DNA of 64,000 nt from Lutraria lutraria (GCA_964023205.1 OZ026843.1:9405093-9469092); one strand, 5' to 3'; shown: positions 32,116 to 58,090, counted from the first letter of the stretch. Notes: a model not told the origin generated them from the sequence alone. A program made the numbers and translations.

Positions 32116-33450
32116 CTGTAAAAAGCAAAATATGTTTATAAGAATATTCAATAGAAAGTTATCAGTGATTCACCGGCAATATCCTTCCTTAACCGACACT
32201 GCAACGGTGTCGAATTGGCCAGTACCCAGTGCCACATGTTCACAGGTTACCCTCACAATAGCAGCACCCCACACTCTTACATGAAAGCAGGGTAGGGTGA
32301 AGGAAGGGCCGCCACTGGATGACATCCGCAGCGTGATTGTCAACTGTAGCTGGGTGGCAACCTTATCGATCATATGAAGCCCTACGAAGACCTCTCCTAT
32401 CAAGTCGGGGGAGTGTAGTAAGTTGGCATAAGCAGCTGATTCACTCTTCCGGAAATTAGTGCACGATCTTGGCTGATCATCTTGTAATTAATAAATAAGG
32501 GACCCTTTATTTATCTGGCACAAAGAGTCATTTAGAAGCCTGGCATGAGAGAGTAAAGACGTGTACTAATCCATATCACCATTAAAGACTTAGGTAACTA
32601 TACCCACCCATAGGTCCATTGCAATTATTTTTATTACCACAAGTGCAGCTAATACAAACAAAACCAGAGGTGCTATATATTACATAATATAATGTAATGT
32701 AGCATCCCTGCTTCAAATTTGAAACTAAAATTTTCACAATAACAATAAAGTTTGTGAGAAAGATTTAGAAAGGACCGTCCAATAAAATTCACGCTAGTAG
32801 TAGTAATGAGATCGAAATACATTGAGGACGAATGCTACACTGTCGGATGAAAAACAAAACGGACTAAATTACGGTTTTCGTACATCAAGGACAGCTTCTC
32901 TGTGTTCAATTTAACTGTTAAGAGAATAAAAAGATCGCAGTTCTAATGAACTTCGTTATTAACACGTACAGGACTACTTATTTCGCACATCCAAGCGCCT
33001 ACTGCTCTGGAGTGAAGGGCAATGTGTTGACGTCAGACTTCTTGCTCTAACCGGAAATAAACGAACAGAGCCAACCGTAATTTATCATATACCGAACATT
33101 GTTACGGGATTTTACGGAAGTTTACGGACATTGACGAGCGGAAATAGTAGCAAAGAACAGCCATTGGAAACGATTTTCGGATAAATTGTCTGTGTCAATG
33201 GACAAGTTTCTGTAATTTCTCAGATTATTTGGACGATTTTTATACGACTCTGGAAAGTTTATTTCATTGTGTATATACATGACTTCACATGATCCCTGCT
33301 GAGTCTACTCATGACTGAGGAAACTTGTTTTTAACAGATTTTTTACCAGATCCTATATTCTCGTATTCTCTGGCCGCCATACTTGAGGTAACTGACGACA
33401 GAAACAATTCTTCATGAGCAGATTCGCCCCCTCTTAGTTCCTTTCAAACC
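32116..33450. promoter_or_regulatory. Divergent promoter region between SNAPC2-like and GSK3
   Basis: The start codons are 1.3 kb apart, facing outward. SNAPC2-like must have a 5' UTR exon here because its coding exon begins with an AG acceptor. The GSK3 5' UTR lies directly before 33451. Sequence from about 32950 to 33450 is less AT-rich than its surroundings. A segment at 32170-32480 with CACTGCAACGGTGTCG is unexplained. No TATA box is called. Confidence 0.45.
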
Positions 33451-46189
<12,739 letters not shown>

Positions 46190-47800
46190 GGACGTCAGTT
46201 ATCTAGGAATTCTTATCTGTATTTATTTTCATCGGTTTTATGGTTAATATACAAAACGTAATTTCTTTTTTCCCTCGTGAAAGCTATATGAATCGTGGAG
46301 CAAAGTTTGATGATGGGAAAGATGGAAAATAACACTGATGTAGACATCAATTCTGTATGAGGAGTTTTTGTGTGCTGGTCAAATATTTTGTGCATTGTGT
46401 TTTAAGTTTGAAGTCAGTTACATTCGAAGTGAAATGCCTGATTTGAACTTTGACACACTTCTGGTTTCTCTTTTAAAATGGATTATTCGTGGTGCAGGAT
46501 ACATGTTACGTGTTTTTATGAAACTGGCTCATTGTTAGTGTTGGAACTCTTTATGAATTTGAGTCCTACATGATAAACTTACATAGTAGCCATGTGTGAG
46601 TTGACATAATTTGGATAGCTTCAGTAAAGCTTGATTCCTGTCTGACAAGCAAACATAGTCATTTTAAGCATGCGTGTTGCAATTAAGAACATCCTTGAAT
46701 TGTTGCAGCACTTGTGTATTCTGTTAATTGCGTCTAACTGATTATTTGTACATGGGTTATTTGTCATAAGCACCGTGTCTATATGAGTATATTTTACTTA
46801 TGATTTGAATGATGGGCATACAAATTGTATTACTTGAACTAAGGTTTTGTTAAATGTATATATGCACTTATATCGAAAAAATGTTCTGCATTGGATGAAA
46901 GTGAGATTCATTTTTAGCTTTCGTTAGCACATAGTGCTCAAAGTGAGTTTTATGATCACCCTGTTTTTGTCTGTCTTCTTATTCTTGCTTCATACTACAA
47001 TTCCTCACTTAGTATGGGTCAATTTTTTGCGAGACTTCAAAAATGTCCATCAGTAATACTCCAAAGGTAAATGGCCCTGCTCTGCTGGTGCATGTAGGGT
47101 AGCTAGAGGTGAAAATTGAATATTAATTAATACCACCTGCTGCTCTTTTTGTTTTGAATTTAAAGTTTGAAGTATTTTTATTTATTTAGAATATAGCTGG
47201 TAGGGTCAGATTGCTAAATTGGTAGATCTATTTGTTTTGTATTACATATGAAAAAAATTATTCATTTGTGTATCCCACCAATTAATCCTGTGCTGTTCTG
47301 ATGAGCATCCAAGATCATGGCTCTCTTTTTATATAACACTGTATTGTCTGTCTTGAGTTTATGTATATTACAAGTTTATAGTGTTCACCTCAGAATTATA
47401 CAATTATGAAATGGGGGTTACAATCAAATAAATACATGTACTAGGCTTAATTTGTTGTAAAGAAAATTACAATGTAACATGGTTTAGTCCGGTGGAATTT
47501 TAACAACTAACAATATTTTAGACAAGAATTTGCATAGTTTTGCAAGTGTCTATTTTCTGTATTCATGGTACATTTTGTATTTTGAAACACAAAAATCTTA
47601 GGATTTCTAGTTAAAGATTGAGAAAGAACAGAATTTCTATCATTACAAGAATGCAAACAATGAAATTCTTCACCGATTTGATTTTTTGAACATAATGTAC
47701 ATTTTCTATCATTGTGTTACTGTCCTTTTCTATTGGTAAATACTTGTTGCTCATTCTGTAGACTAACAGTAGTCAATAAAAGAACATTTTCCATCTAGAG
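46190..47800 (+). other. Probable GSK3 3' UTR
   Basis: Directly follows the GSK3 stop. AATAAA motifs at about 47427 and 47775 are candidate polyadenylation signals. A fragment of the AGCTCACC element (about 46913-46985: TTTTTAGCTTTCGTTAGCAC, TAGTGCTCAAAGTGAG) lies inside. The transcript end is not visible from sequence alone. Confidence 0.4.
47189..47385 (+). repeat. Direct repeat, left copy
   Basis: ATATAGCTGGTAGGGTCAGA, CCTGTGCTGTTCTGATG, GCATCCAAGATCATG and TATAACACTGTATTGTCTGT recur in the same order at 49884-50080, 2.7 kb away. The two copies bracket a decayed retrotransposon. Confidence 0.8.
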
Positions 47801-48199
47801 TATGAAGATACTTTTCAAAATTGTGTTCTATTTTATACATAGGATGATTTAAATATTTGTTTGAAGTGTTTAAATCTGTGTGCCATTTTTGAACAAGTTG
47901 CGATTTAAGAATAAGGTCAAGCTCACTGAGAAGTAGAGTTTTTGATCAGTTAAAATTGATTTGGCCACATATAGCTAAGGCCACACTCATCAAATAGTGT
48001 TCTAACATACTTCGGCCATTCATAATTGTAGGAATGACTCTTGTAATCTTTAAACATAGCTTTATACAGAGTAGATAATTATTTTATTTTCTCCTGACAA
48101 CAGTTCATATCAAAAACCAATGACTCTCCTCTTTATCGAAACTGAAATCAGCCCAGGTCACATTGCATTGGGCATACTACTTGAACTTTTAAAATACTT

Positions 48200-49690
48200 C
48201 AATAATACTTTAGAAAATCTGTTTGCACTTTTTCTATCATTGAAAGATCAATGAAACACCATATTTCACATCCATGTGTCAAAATTGATAAAATAAACTG
48301 ACATTCTATAGTGAGATTTAACTTACTGTTTATTTTGGTAAAGACTAAATAAAGCCTTTTTAGCTTGTTCAACCACACATAACAAAAAGTACATTATCAT
48401 CAGTGTATAGTAAAACAGTTTGTTGCAAGTATGTTTCTAAATCATTAATGTTAAGGCTAGGTGATCCATTAGAAACTGAATAATGTTCTAAATCATCAAA
48501 AAAGTAAAGGGGACAAATTTTCACCCTGAAGAAGACCTTGACCACATTGGTAGAAGTCTGATTGTTCATCATCAATTTGGTCCACCTGGTTAGCTCAGTG
48601 GTTAGAGTGCATCGATATTTGGAAAGTCAACATTTGGGGGTGGATTTTCGTCACCATTTTCAGCATTCAGATTCTTAAAAAATAGTCAAATGTATTTAAG
48701 TCAAGATCATTAGATTTTGCCTCTTATCATCTCAGATTGATTTTCTGTATTTTTAGTCATATGATAAGTTCTTTTGTACATCTGTGATAGTTTTTTCCTA
48801 GCTATTTTACACTCATTATAAAACCATTGTTATTACAGTGTTGTTGGTTGTCCATGCGTTTTGAACTATGCATATGTACACCACATGTTTTTTCCGCAGT
48901 ATCAGTCAGGCTTTCTGTTATTTCACTGTTAATATCATTAATGTATTGCTTGTTTACTACATTCACTTCTAACATAATTTTCATGATATGTTCTAATGTT
49001 TCAGAATTAATATTCGCTTCAAAGATATGGTTACAATCATTTGTCCAGTGTTTTATATTAGTATTTATATTTTCGGTAAAATTTTCTGAATCAACATTTA
49101 TATCTTCAGAAACAGAGCATTACTAATCAGATAAAAGTGGTGAAAATCCATCGATAGAAAAGCTGAATACTTGCTTAATTAGGTTTGATAAACAAATAGT
49201 AAAATCAATAACAGACCTATCATCACATTAACTGTTGTGCTGTCGTTAAACATCGACCATTGAGAATTACAAGGTTTTTACTAATGAAATGTTGTATAAG
49301 AATTCTGGCCATTAAATTAAAGTTAATAACTTGCGATTGTCTTTTGATTTGAAAATATGGTTGCTTTTGGATTTCAATGTAGGCGTCACTATCAAGTTCA
49401 GAACAATCAATATTTAGTTAGTTAAAAGCATTTTTATCCAGACAAATAATATCTTCCAGACTTGCAGTTCTAGCATTAAAATCTCTGAGCAGTAAGACAT
49501 ACTTGTTATTTGAGCACATATCATTAAAACTTGTCAACAAAAATTTAAAATTATGAGGAAGAATGTAAACTACTCTAAGCATTGAATCTTCATTACCACT
49601 CAATAATGAATTGGATAGCATACTTAATCGAGTTTCAATAAATTAACAATGATTAACACTTAAATTTTTTTCGAAAAATTCCAATACCAT
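48200..49690 (-). pseudogene. Decayed non-LTR retrotransposon ORF2 (endonuclease plus reverse transcriptase)
   Basis: On the minus strand: an endonuclease-type motif KYVLLLRDFNART (about 49460-49520, consensus GDFNAR), a linker with NDINSEITESLTDTAEKTCG, a reverse-transcriptase segment with NDLETY and VLLYTDDNVLF (about 48380-48450, the catalytic YxDD box), then KKALFSLYQ and LTHGCEIW-like pieces near 48250-48340. Frameshifts and stops break it, and the region between linker and RT box is far too short, so it is a dead copy. No function is expected. Confidence 0.7.
48580..48650 (+). repeat. tRNA-like SINE head fragment
   Basis: CCTGGTTAGCTCAGTGGTTA is a strong box A region of a tRNA, but no matching box B or 3' acceptor strand follows, so this is a truncated SINE head, inserted within the dead retrotransposon. 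Confidence 0.5.
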
Positions 49691-49883
49691 CTGATTTATG
49701 TATTTTTTCTGTCTTCTGTACTAAGAAAAAACCTCATACTTACCAGTACCAGTTTCTAAAGAAGTTACATCATGTTCATTCACTAGCTAACAAGTCTTAC
49801 CATATTTAGAAATAGTCTCACGAAAGTTTGGAAGTAATAATTTGTTTCTAAGTTTGCACACTTTTAAACATGAAGCTGATTTA

Positions 49884-50080
49884 ATATATAGCTGGTAGGG
49901 TCAGATAACTATTTTGGTAGATCCATTTGTTTTGTGTAACAAAAGAAAATAGATTTTATTTATGTTTCCCAATGATTTGTCCTGTGCTGTTTTGATGTGC
50001 ATCCAAGAACATGACTCTTGAAGTTTTTATATAACACAATATTGTCTGTCTGAGTTTACTGGTATATACATTATGTTATA
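49884..50080 (+). repeat. Direct repeat, right copy
   Basis: Counterpart of 47189-47385, with small gaps (ATATAGCTGGTAGGGTCAGA, GATCCATTTGTTTTGTGTAA, TATAACACAATATTGTCTGT). Confidence 0.8.
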
Positions 50081-52032
50081 TTTATTGAGGGTCGAAATTA
50101 TGGAAATAAATGTTCTTAACATTTTTGTGATACATGTATTTCAAATTTGTTGTGGTTGAAATCACATTTAAAAAAGGAAGTTTAGGGTCATTTTTTCTAA
50201 TTAAAACTTAAGGAAGGAGAATTTAGTTTTGTGCATAACGATTTAAGTGCATATGTGTTATATAGTTTTGTATGAGTATTTATTACTAACCAATATATAA
50301 AAATGTTTTATTGAGCAGTTGTAATAATGTCTTAAACATATACTTGCACAAGTATAGCCAGTACAGCCTGCAGCCTTTCACAATGATGTCGGACTATTAA
50401 AATTTAAATGAATTTTGATATGAAAACTACTGACGTTTAATGTGAAATGGTGTTACTAGTATTTAGACGACAGTAATACACGCAGAAATCTCATTTGGAT
50501 TAAGAAGATTTTTTATTACTGTGTTAAAATGAAATACAGTTCACCAAAGGATTATGTTCATAATTAAACCTATTTGATGAAAATATATAGACTAAAAGCT
50601 AATGTTTAGAAAAAAGAGAAAGATATGTGAACATGTTTTTGGTATGTCTTCATCATGTAAGGGTGTTACACTATTGTTAGGTTTGTGTATCCTACACGGG
50701 GCTACTGTTGAAGTAATATTTAAAAAAGTATGTATACAGAATCTAATGTTTTGAAGCTATTAAAGATTAGTATAAATTGTTTGAAAAAGAGCATGTATTA
50801 CCATCGAAAAAGTAATTGTTGTATTGAAATTTATGTGTGGCTGATATAGTTTGAGCCTTTTTTGTTACTGAATGTCACTGATGTAGATAAAAATTATTCT
50901 TCAAACTTTTAGTCAGCAAATTTCTTACCTGGGTAACATAAAAGTGAATGATTAATTAAAGAGGTATCAGTTTTCATTATTTGTGTTCACACATTCAAAA
51001 CTTTTATCAACAATCAATGTGTTATTATCTATTAATTAGCCAATGTTTGCTGTGGCACATTTTGAATTGCATTCTGGTTATATTCCATTGAGACTACTTA
51101 AATATTTTGAATCAATTTCACAGACATTATTGATTTGACAGAAGCTTATTTGCTCCTACCAGCTAAATTCCTTTATAGATACATATATGGTAAGCCTCAG
51201 TAAATAATAATACCCTTATGCCAAGACTTCCTATCTGTTTATTGATCCTTAGCTTACAATAAGCTTATGTTTTTATTTGTAATGATTTTATCTTCGATTC
51301 ATTCTCTTTGAATTTATGTCGATTTTACTATAAAGTATGGTAAAGTAACCATTGTGTTTTAGTGATTCAATCTGAGTTTATGTTAAATGTATACGATATT
51401 GCTGGTAAGAGTTCATGTTTGAAACATATCGTGGTGCTCAAAGTAAAATATAGGTTCAGACTGAGTTTTTCATCGAATGGAAATAAAAAATGTTGAAAAT
51501 TGAATACATCCAACAGTTCATTTTCATTTTGAAGACTTTCTTGAAATTATTTCAATGTGTGTATAATTTTGTGATTCATGTGCTAGGGTTCATGCATTTG
51601 TTTATTGTTTAATTGGTTGTTTATCGAAGTAAGTATATGTTGATGAATATGTGTCTTCTAGGCGACATTATTTTTCAAGATAATGTATTGAATTATTATT
51701 TGTACAATACATCTAAAAAAACATGATTGACACATAAATATGCTGTGAAGCAAGATTAAGATATTGTCTAGTCCACCATTTAAACAAACATTTTTTAATA
51801 CCAGGATATAAACTAAAGTTTTATGATGGATTGAACGAGTGTCCAAGATGCAATGTAAACACTTAGATGGATATACTAATTCATTTAGGGTATAAATTGT
51901 AACTATTTTTCAGCATTGTCTTTTTGCCAGCAATAATTGTGTATACACATTATCATCTTTAATGCTTGCTTTTTAGTACAAATTACATGATTTGAAGTTA
52001 ATTAATAATATTATGGGATGAAATATGTTTCC

Positions 52033-52216
52033 AGGGCTGAAAATAAAAAATAAGTTTGTTTGGAGTGCTCCTACCTATCCTAGCAAATAAGTAAAATTTA
52101 ATTTTTGGTGGCATTTTTTTCTACTGTTATATATTTTTAAAAATTTCTACCTACCTACACAATGCTAAAATTCTGGGTCGGAGCACTCCAGACAAACTTA
52201 TTTTTATTTTCAGCCC
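52033..52216. mobile_element. MITE with GGGCTGAAAATAAAAAATAA ends
   Basis: Left GGGCTGAAAATAAAAAATAA and TTTGGAGTGCTCC; right GGAGCACTCCAGACAAACTT and ATTTTTATTTTCAGCCC. This makes an inverted repeat of about 40 bp with a few mismatches around an AT-rich core. Confidence 0.85.
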
Positions 52217-54070
52217 AGTCTATGGTATTCAATGGCTATTAAGATTTCTATGTCCAGTAATGATCTCTTTATGTCACGCATGGGTATTTTCCATGAACAC
52301 TATGTGTCAATGAGGTTTTGTATATGTCTGCATTTTACTTAGTTTACCCATTAAAATTCATATTTTTTAAGTAAACCACATAGAATCAGCTGTTATGTCA
52401 GTAATATCCTAGATTTTATTTGTTTCCATCTACTATGTATGATAAATTTTATGCATGACGTTTTTTAGCTATAAAGATCATTAATTGTTTATATTTGTTA
52501 GTTACTGATACCTGTGTTTGTATTTTATTAATATACATGTAGTGTGTTTATTAGAAACCAAAGTATTGGATTTTAGCTCATTGTATGTTGCGGACTTCGC
52601 AAGCTGCAGTTGTCACTGATTTTAAGTGAAATGTAATCATCTGAGAGAGTGATGCTAGTGTCATTTGGAAGCAAAAACTAGAAAATTACTAATATATATT
52701 GGATAAAACTTTGTCTCAATTTCCTGATATAAAGACTGAATTTTCTGATCACTATGTTTTAGTAAACAGTTTTTGTGAAACATGACAATTTTATCTAAAC
52801 AATATAACTATTACTCAGATTTTCATAGTACCCAGGTTCCTGTACAAAATGAATGACAAAATTACTAATACTAAACTCTTTTTATAAAGAATTGAATATC
52901 CAGACATGTTTGTAGTTATCAGTATCTGTACGAAATAAAAGTAAGGTTATTTGGTCAGACATTCTTTAATGGATGGGTATTGTTGCTGTTGATGATTCTT
53001 TTGTTAATCTTTTGTTTTACATGTTTTATTTTCACTTGTTGGGCGTTTGAAAATAAGTTGGTCTTGTTTGCTTACTTGTACATTGTCATATTTTGCAAAA
53101 CTGCCAATATTTTTCTCTATTTCCGTATTCTTGTTTATTATCATAACAATATGAATATTTCTTTTTTTCTTCATTTTGTGCACTTGTACCTAGTAATGAG
53201 TGTGATTTATAGTGGGATGTTCAGAAGCAGTATTGTTATTTGGACCGTCGACGTTTTCATATATCCTGTAATTTATTTACTTATGTTTCGTTGTAAATTA
53301 AGAGAACAAAATTCTTACATACATATATTTTCACTTTAATGGATAAAATATATTATGCAACTATAGTCTAGGATCAAGGCTTTGACAGTAAGAAACTATT
53401 TATTATTATTGAATTTAGATAGTTCAGCAATACAGCTGAAGTTTAACATAACATTATTTTAACTGTAGACTTTTTATTTTACTTCTAATTTTAAGATTGG
53501 TTTGTCTTTCCCTATGTTCTGAATTTGATATAAACCTAATATGTCTGTTGGCTTAGTTATGAATAATCCAAACTGTTCAATATAGCACACGCTGTACTGA
53601 CTTAAACAATTAAAACAATCTAAAATTTTACTTGCCTGGTGTTTAAAGAAAATCATTGTAGTAGTCTTTCTCAAAGTTAAGTGAAATAGTCTCATTTGAG
53701 ATATTGTTCATGGTGTCACTAAACAGGGGATTATTCATGAACATCTGAAACTCAATTCATTTAATCCTTATACATTAATGTTCTATATAAGTTTTATACT
53801 AACAGTAGATTTAAAATGATTTTACTTGTCTTCTCATCTGTACATCAACAAGTTGAAAGATCGAACTTATTCTTTTTATTTTATATATTGTAAAGGACGG
53901 TCAGTGAAGCTGTGATGACAAGTATGAAAAGTTGAAAGTGGTTTTTTGCTGTGTAAAGTTTGTATCTGAGAGTGAATTCAAGTATTGACTATATGCTTAA
54001 ATTCTTACATTCATTACTCATTTTATAATGCTAATGTTTACAAAATAAATATGTATCGATAACAATAGCT

Positions 54071-54165
54071 TGTATACACATTGAGATATTAAACAGTAGT
54101 GTGTATACAAATAGATTGTATACACATTAACATATAAAACAGTAGTGTGTATATAAATATGTGAT
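54071..54165. repeat. Tandem duplication of about 46 bp
   Basis: TTGTATACACATTGAGATAT and TTGTATACACATTAACATAT each lead to AAACAGTAGTGTGTATA. Two copies only. Confidence 0.8.
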
Positions 54166-55900
54166 AATCTTTGTGTCTCATCTCTCCTTACTTCAGTCAT
54201 AATGTAAACTAACAGCATGTGGCATCATGTACTTTCACTGTGTATCATCGTATCAATTTTTACATTGTTATATTTGTTCTGTATGTTCCCAGTCACTCAA
54301 ATGTCATAGAAAATAAAAAGTTCTTGCAGATTTTAATGTCTTGTTGTTTCGTTTTTATTTCATGTACCAATTATCATGAAGTTAATATAAGAGCTAAACC
54401 ATACACATTACTTTAACACGTCTGGTTTATTTCGAGGGATCACATTTTCTTTCGAACAGTAATTACCGGTAACTTGAAAGATGCTGAATCACATCAAGTC
54501 TTCTTAAAAAAATAAAAAAGTGTACATCAAAATCACTTTGCCAAAACACTGTTGGTATAATAACAGTTTATGAGATCAAAATCCCCTCAGAAATATCAAA
54601 GGATCATTATCTCCTTGGAAAGTAATCAGGTATCAACTATCAAATGACATAATACAGTTTCATTGGGTTTAACTCCGGTTTTTTTCAACATTATATCGGT
54701 TACAGACGAATGAAGGACAAAAGCTCAATTTTGATAGTGGTGCAGTCCTTTTCTTATCGTTTTAGGGAACAGGTATCAGGTCCCTTTGAGGGGGAAATTT
54801 GTATTGTGAAACACTTAATATTTTCCTCATTTGGGGGAAATTTTTCTCTCATGGGGAAAAATATGTACTTTTATACCGGACCCAAAATTAGGCCTGGGGT
54901 GGACAAAAAAACATGCCATATTACTACCCTGGACAACAATTTATGCTTGTTAAATGTACTATGAAGTACAGAAAATAGTATCAATCAATTAGATATAATT
55001 ATAGATAAAAACAACTAAATATAAAAAGAATAATACATTTAATCATATAAAATTTCAGTACCTTATAATAAGAGCAGATTACATGACTAGTAAAGCAACA
55101 TAGGTAAATACATGTATAAGACTGTCATGTGGCAATGGGGTCTGGCACTAGTATTTTGGGTTAGGATTCCAAATGGGAATTCCTGGATTTAAAATATTAT
55201 AATATTCAGTATTATATAAATTGTTTAAATTCACCCACATATACGAATCACTTATATTGTTTTAATTTTTGTTCGATTCAGTGAAGAAATATCTATATAA
55301 ATAAAGCTTGATTTCAGATTCTGTCAAGTGAAGATTAAGTAGTAGGTAAGTGGTCTGCAGTGATTTTTCAATTCCAAAAATGAAATTTCAAAATTAACAA
55401 TTTATATTCAAATTAGAGTTTTATTTCATAAATACGTACCTGATATTACAGTAAGGATTTCTATTCTAGAAAAGTGAATCTGGTAAGTATTTTATGCAAC
55501 AAAACTCATTTAATTAGTGAAAACTCCAGCACTAAGTGAACATTTCAATATATATATAGTTTGGCCAAAACTCTTTTTGGCTTTTAAACAGATTTCGGAA
55601 AGAGTTTGGTAAGTTTGAGAAAATAATGTTACTGTCGTTTGTAGTGTAAATGATATTTCTAGTATTACAGGGTACCTAGGGCAGACACTGAGATGCTGAT
55701 AAATAGAGCACTTTCTTATGTTTATATGGAATATGAAAACGTTAGGAGAAACTGCTGTCCTGGACACAACAACCTCTCTATGGAATAAATCAAATATCTG
55801 GAAATAAATCACATTGATTGGCTTACACACTGAAAATAAGTTAATAGCACGACCTTCAGTGTCAACACGTCATTTTTCTAAAATCCAAAAGTTCCAAAAC

Positions 55901-58090
55901 TCATCCCAGTAAAACTTTCTTCATCTTTGATCTTGCAGAGTCTTCATCGTCTGTTTCACTATCACTGTATGTGGGTGAATAAGTACACATAGGAGAACAA
56001 AGATATTGTAACAAAGGTAGTCTATACTTTCCACAGAAGTCCACAAATTTTACATTTTCTACTTTCGAACTAAAATAGACACCTGAAAAACAGAAGAAAA
56101 TACATGACTAATGCTATTATCAGACATCAAGAAGTTTTTGGAACAGTTTAACAGAATACCAGTGTCAACCAAAATAATTATGCAAAGTGACTTCTGTGAA
56201 TTTTATAATAGCTATTGCATAATATTTGTAAGGATATATTTTTTTAAGAAGTATCTGTTTTCTATAACAAGTATTCTGTAAAATGCATGATAATGTTTAT
56301 ATGGACAATTAGAGCACTATCCCTAGTGAAATACCATTGTTATGTCACTGAATCAAGTAGCCTATGAATCAGGCAGCCTAAAGGGAAAATTTATGATGGG
56401 CTAAATTCACTAAATCAGTTAAGTTTTGCTAAATCAAGATCCTTTGAAGAAGAAAATATCCTGTACATGTATTTACCTTTGCATTGTGGGTTCACACATC
56501 GTTGAGCAGATGTTAAGTAATTCACCAAGTTCCTCGGTAAGTCAAGTGCCGAGTATTTCACTTTCTCTATTTTCACAACTCGACCTGCAAGCTCCATTAA
56601 TGACGGAGGATCAAAACTCAAATCTTGGACAAAGCGGACAACTAATGGATTGTTTCTTAGACTTAGTTCAGTTAAATTAAGGGCAACAATTTCCTGAGGT
56701 AAAGTTGAAAGCATATTGTTATGTAGACTAAGGGATCGTAGTTTCCTGAGATGTATAAATGTCGGTGGCAAACTGTGTAAAAGATTATCACATAAAACTA
56801 GAGACGTTAAACGATGCAAGGAGCCTAACTCAGCAGGAACTTCTGTCAAGCTGTTGCCACCTAGATATAAAGTTTCCAATCTGAAAAGAGAAAACAGTCT
56901 GAATAATACCAATTAAAACAATAGAAACTAAGGAAGTGTAATACATTTTAAATTAAATAACCACCTTTCTTCAGGATATTTATGTAAATTAATGGTAATC
57001 TTGGTAAGACACTTCAGATAGCATCATCTAATTTAAGTAATTTTATAAATATATGAACTTCATGAAGATAATTAATGAAGGGAGTATGAAAACCGAAGTT
57101 GTCCTGCCAAAATAAACAAGACTTGTTTTTAAACTGAAATTTCAACTTGACACCTAGTCCTAATTGTATCCTACAGTTTGTTTGTTTAGCATATCGAGTT
57201 TTACACCCCTTTACAACATTCAGAGTCATACGAGGCAGACCTGTAGTTCACCTAATCATCGCTCCTGGGAAGAATCAGTAGTCAGTACAAAGACCTATAC
57301 ATACATGTATGTATAGGTCTTTGGTCAGTAGTCGACTCCCATCCTCCGTAAACAACTGCCTATTTTCTCACATAAAGAGATAAGGTCGATCAGTAGCAGG
57401 GCTCGAACCCACAACCCTCTTATCAGTGAGAGGTTAGTGATTTGAAGTCAGCGACTTTAACCACTTAACCACGGAGGCAGGTCGTACCCCACAGATGATA
57501 TCGAGACATTTTTTGCACTTGTCTATCTTCAATAGATGAAATAGCAAAATCATGAACAGATTACTCATATGTCAATAGTCTACTTGATATCAGACAGTGA
57601 TATGAAATATACTGTACCTTGTTAGGTTCTTTACAGCACTTGGTACTGATGAAATTTGATTAGCACCCAAAAACAGACTCTTTAATTGTCCAATCTCTGT
57701 GAGCTGCATAGGGAAGTCTGTGAATCGGTTTCCACTTAAATTAATTGTTTCCAAAGATGTCATTAAACCAAAGTCTTTAGGAATAGCACCATTATCCAGC
57801 AAATTGTTCTTCGCAGTCAAATTGTTCAATTTCTTGAGATGTAAAATTTCACTGCCAATGTTTGTTAGTCCATTATTACTTATATCGATGCTCACAAGAT
57901 TCAGAAATACTCCCATTTTCTTGGGAAATGTCACGAAATTATTATGACTGATCTGGACAGATTTCAAACTAATCGGATCATCCAGTAGATAATCTGGTAA
58001 CACATCCAGTTCACTGTGCGACAAATCCTCAGAATTCTCGTCTGTGAATTCACTGTCTGAAGACGACCACTCTGCGTAGTTTTGTGCCAT
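55901..58090 (-). CDS. LRRC58: LRRC58, leucine-rich repeat protein, complete, 3 exons
   Basis: Leucine-rich repeat protein; as I recall, recent vertebrate work describes LRRC58 as a cullin ubiquitin-ligase substrate receptor for cysteine dioxygenase, which I cannot test here. Exons (minus): 57618-58090, 56477-56880, 55901-56082, phases 2 and 1, giving 352 residues against about 370 in human. After an acidic Ser-rich start (SSDSEFTDENSEDLSHSE), about eight to nine repeats of the LxxLxLxxNxL type run from residue 40 to 240 (for example LETLYLGGNSLTEVPAELGS, LRSLSLHNNMLSTLP, LTELSLRNNPLVVRFV). The C-terminal domain is distinctive for this family: DLPRNLVNYL, a CxxxxC pair (RCVNPQCKG), KFVDFCGKYRLPLLQYLC and the end KMKKVLLG. 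The first Met (58090) begins the long exon. No signal peptide or membrane segment. Confidence 0.93.
57178..57483 (-). repeat. tRNA-derived SINE family A, near full length, with a nested insertion
   Basis: The reverse strand has the head (CCTCCGTGGTTAAGTGGTTA), box B GGGTTCGAGCCC, the body and the tail through GGGGTGTAAAACTCGATATG. A 36-bp palindrome is inserted at 57288. LRRC58 intron 1. Confidence 0.85.
57288..57323. mobile_element. 36-bp perfect palindrome inserted in a SINE, 7-bp duplication
   Basis: The 36 bases starting CAAAGACCTATACATACA equal their own reverse complement. GTCAGTA lies directly on each side (57281-57287, 57324-57330). The uninterrupted SINE copies (for example near 38600) lack it, which shows an insertion event. 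Confidence 0.85.

Larger units (their letters stand above)
50081..55900. other. Intergenic AT-rich DNA, no host gene recognised
   Basis: No frame resembles a known protein. The longest open frame (52980-53339 plus, 119 codons) is hydrophobic, AT-driven and unsupported. The region holds a MITE at 52033 and a 46-bp tandem pair at 54071-54165. A segment at 54660-54965 is rich in GGGGGAAATTT and resembles intronic sequence near 11830-12110. The 3' UTR of LRRC58 (minus) occupies the right edge. Confidence 0.5.

Noticed and set aside
48580..48650. Possible tRNA gene (GGTTAGCTCAGTGGTTAGAG)
   Set aside because: Only the D-arm region is convincing; no T arm or acceptor 3' strand follows.
48827..49126. 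Plus-strand open frame of 99 codons
   Set aside because: Antisense shadow of the linker region of the minus-strand retrotransposon remnant.
52980..53339. 119-codon hydrophobic open frame on the plus strand
   Set aside because: AT-driven composition (Leu, Phe, Ile, Tyr), no family resemblance, no splice context or conserved motif; stop-poor AT-rich DNA in this frame explains it.
54710..54964. 84-codon open frame in the GSK3-LRRC58 gap
   Set aside because: Falls in a repeat-like segment rich in GGGGGAAATTT that resembles intronic sequence near 11830-12110; no protein similarity recognised.
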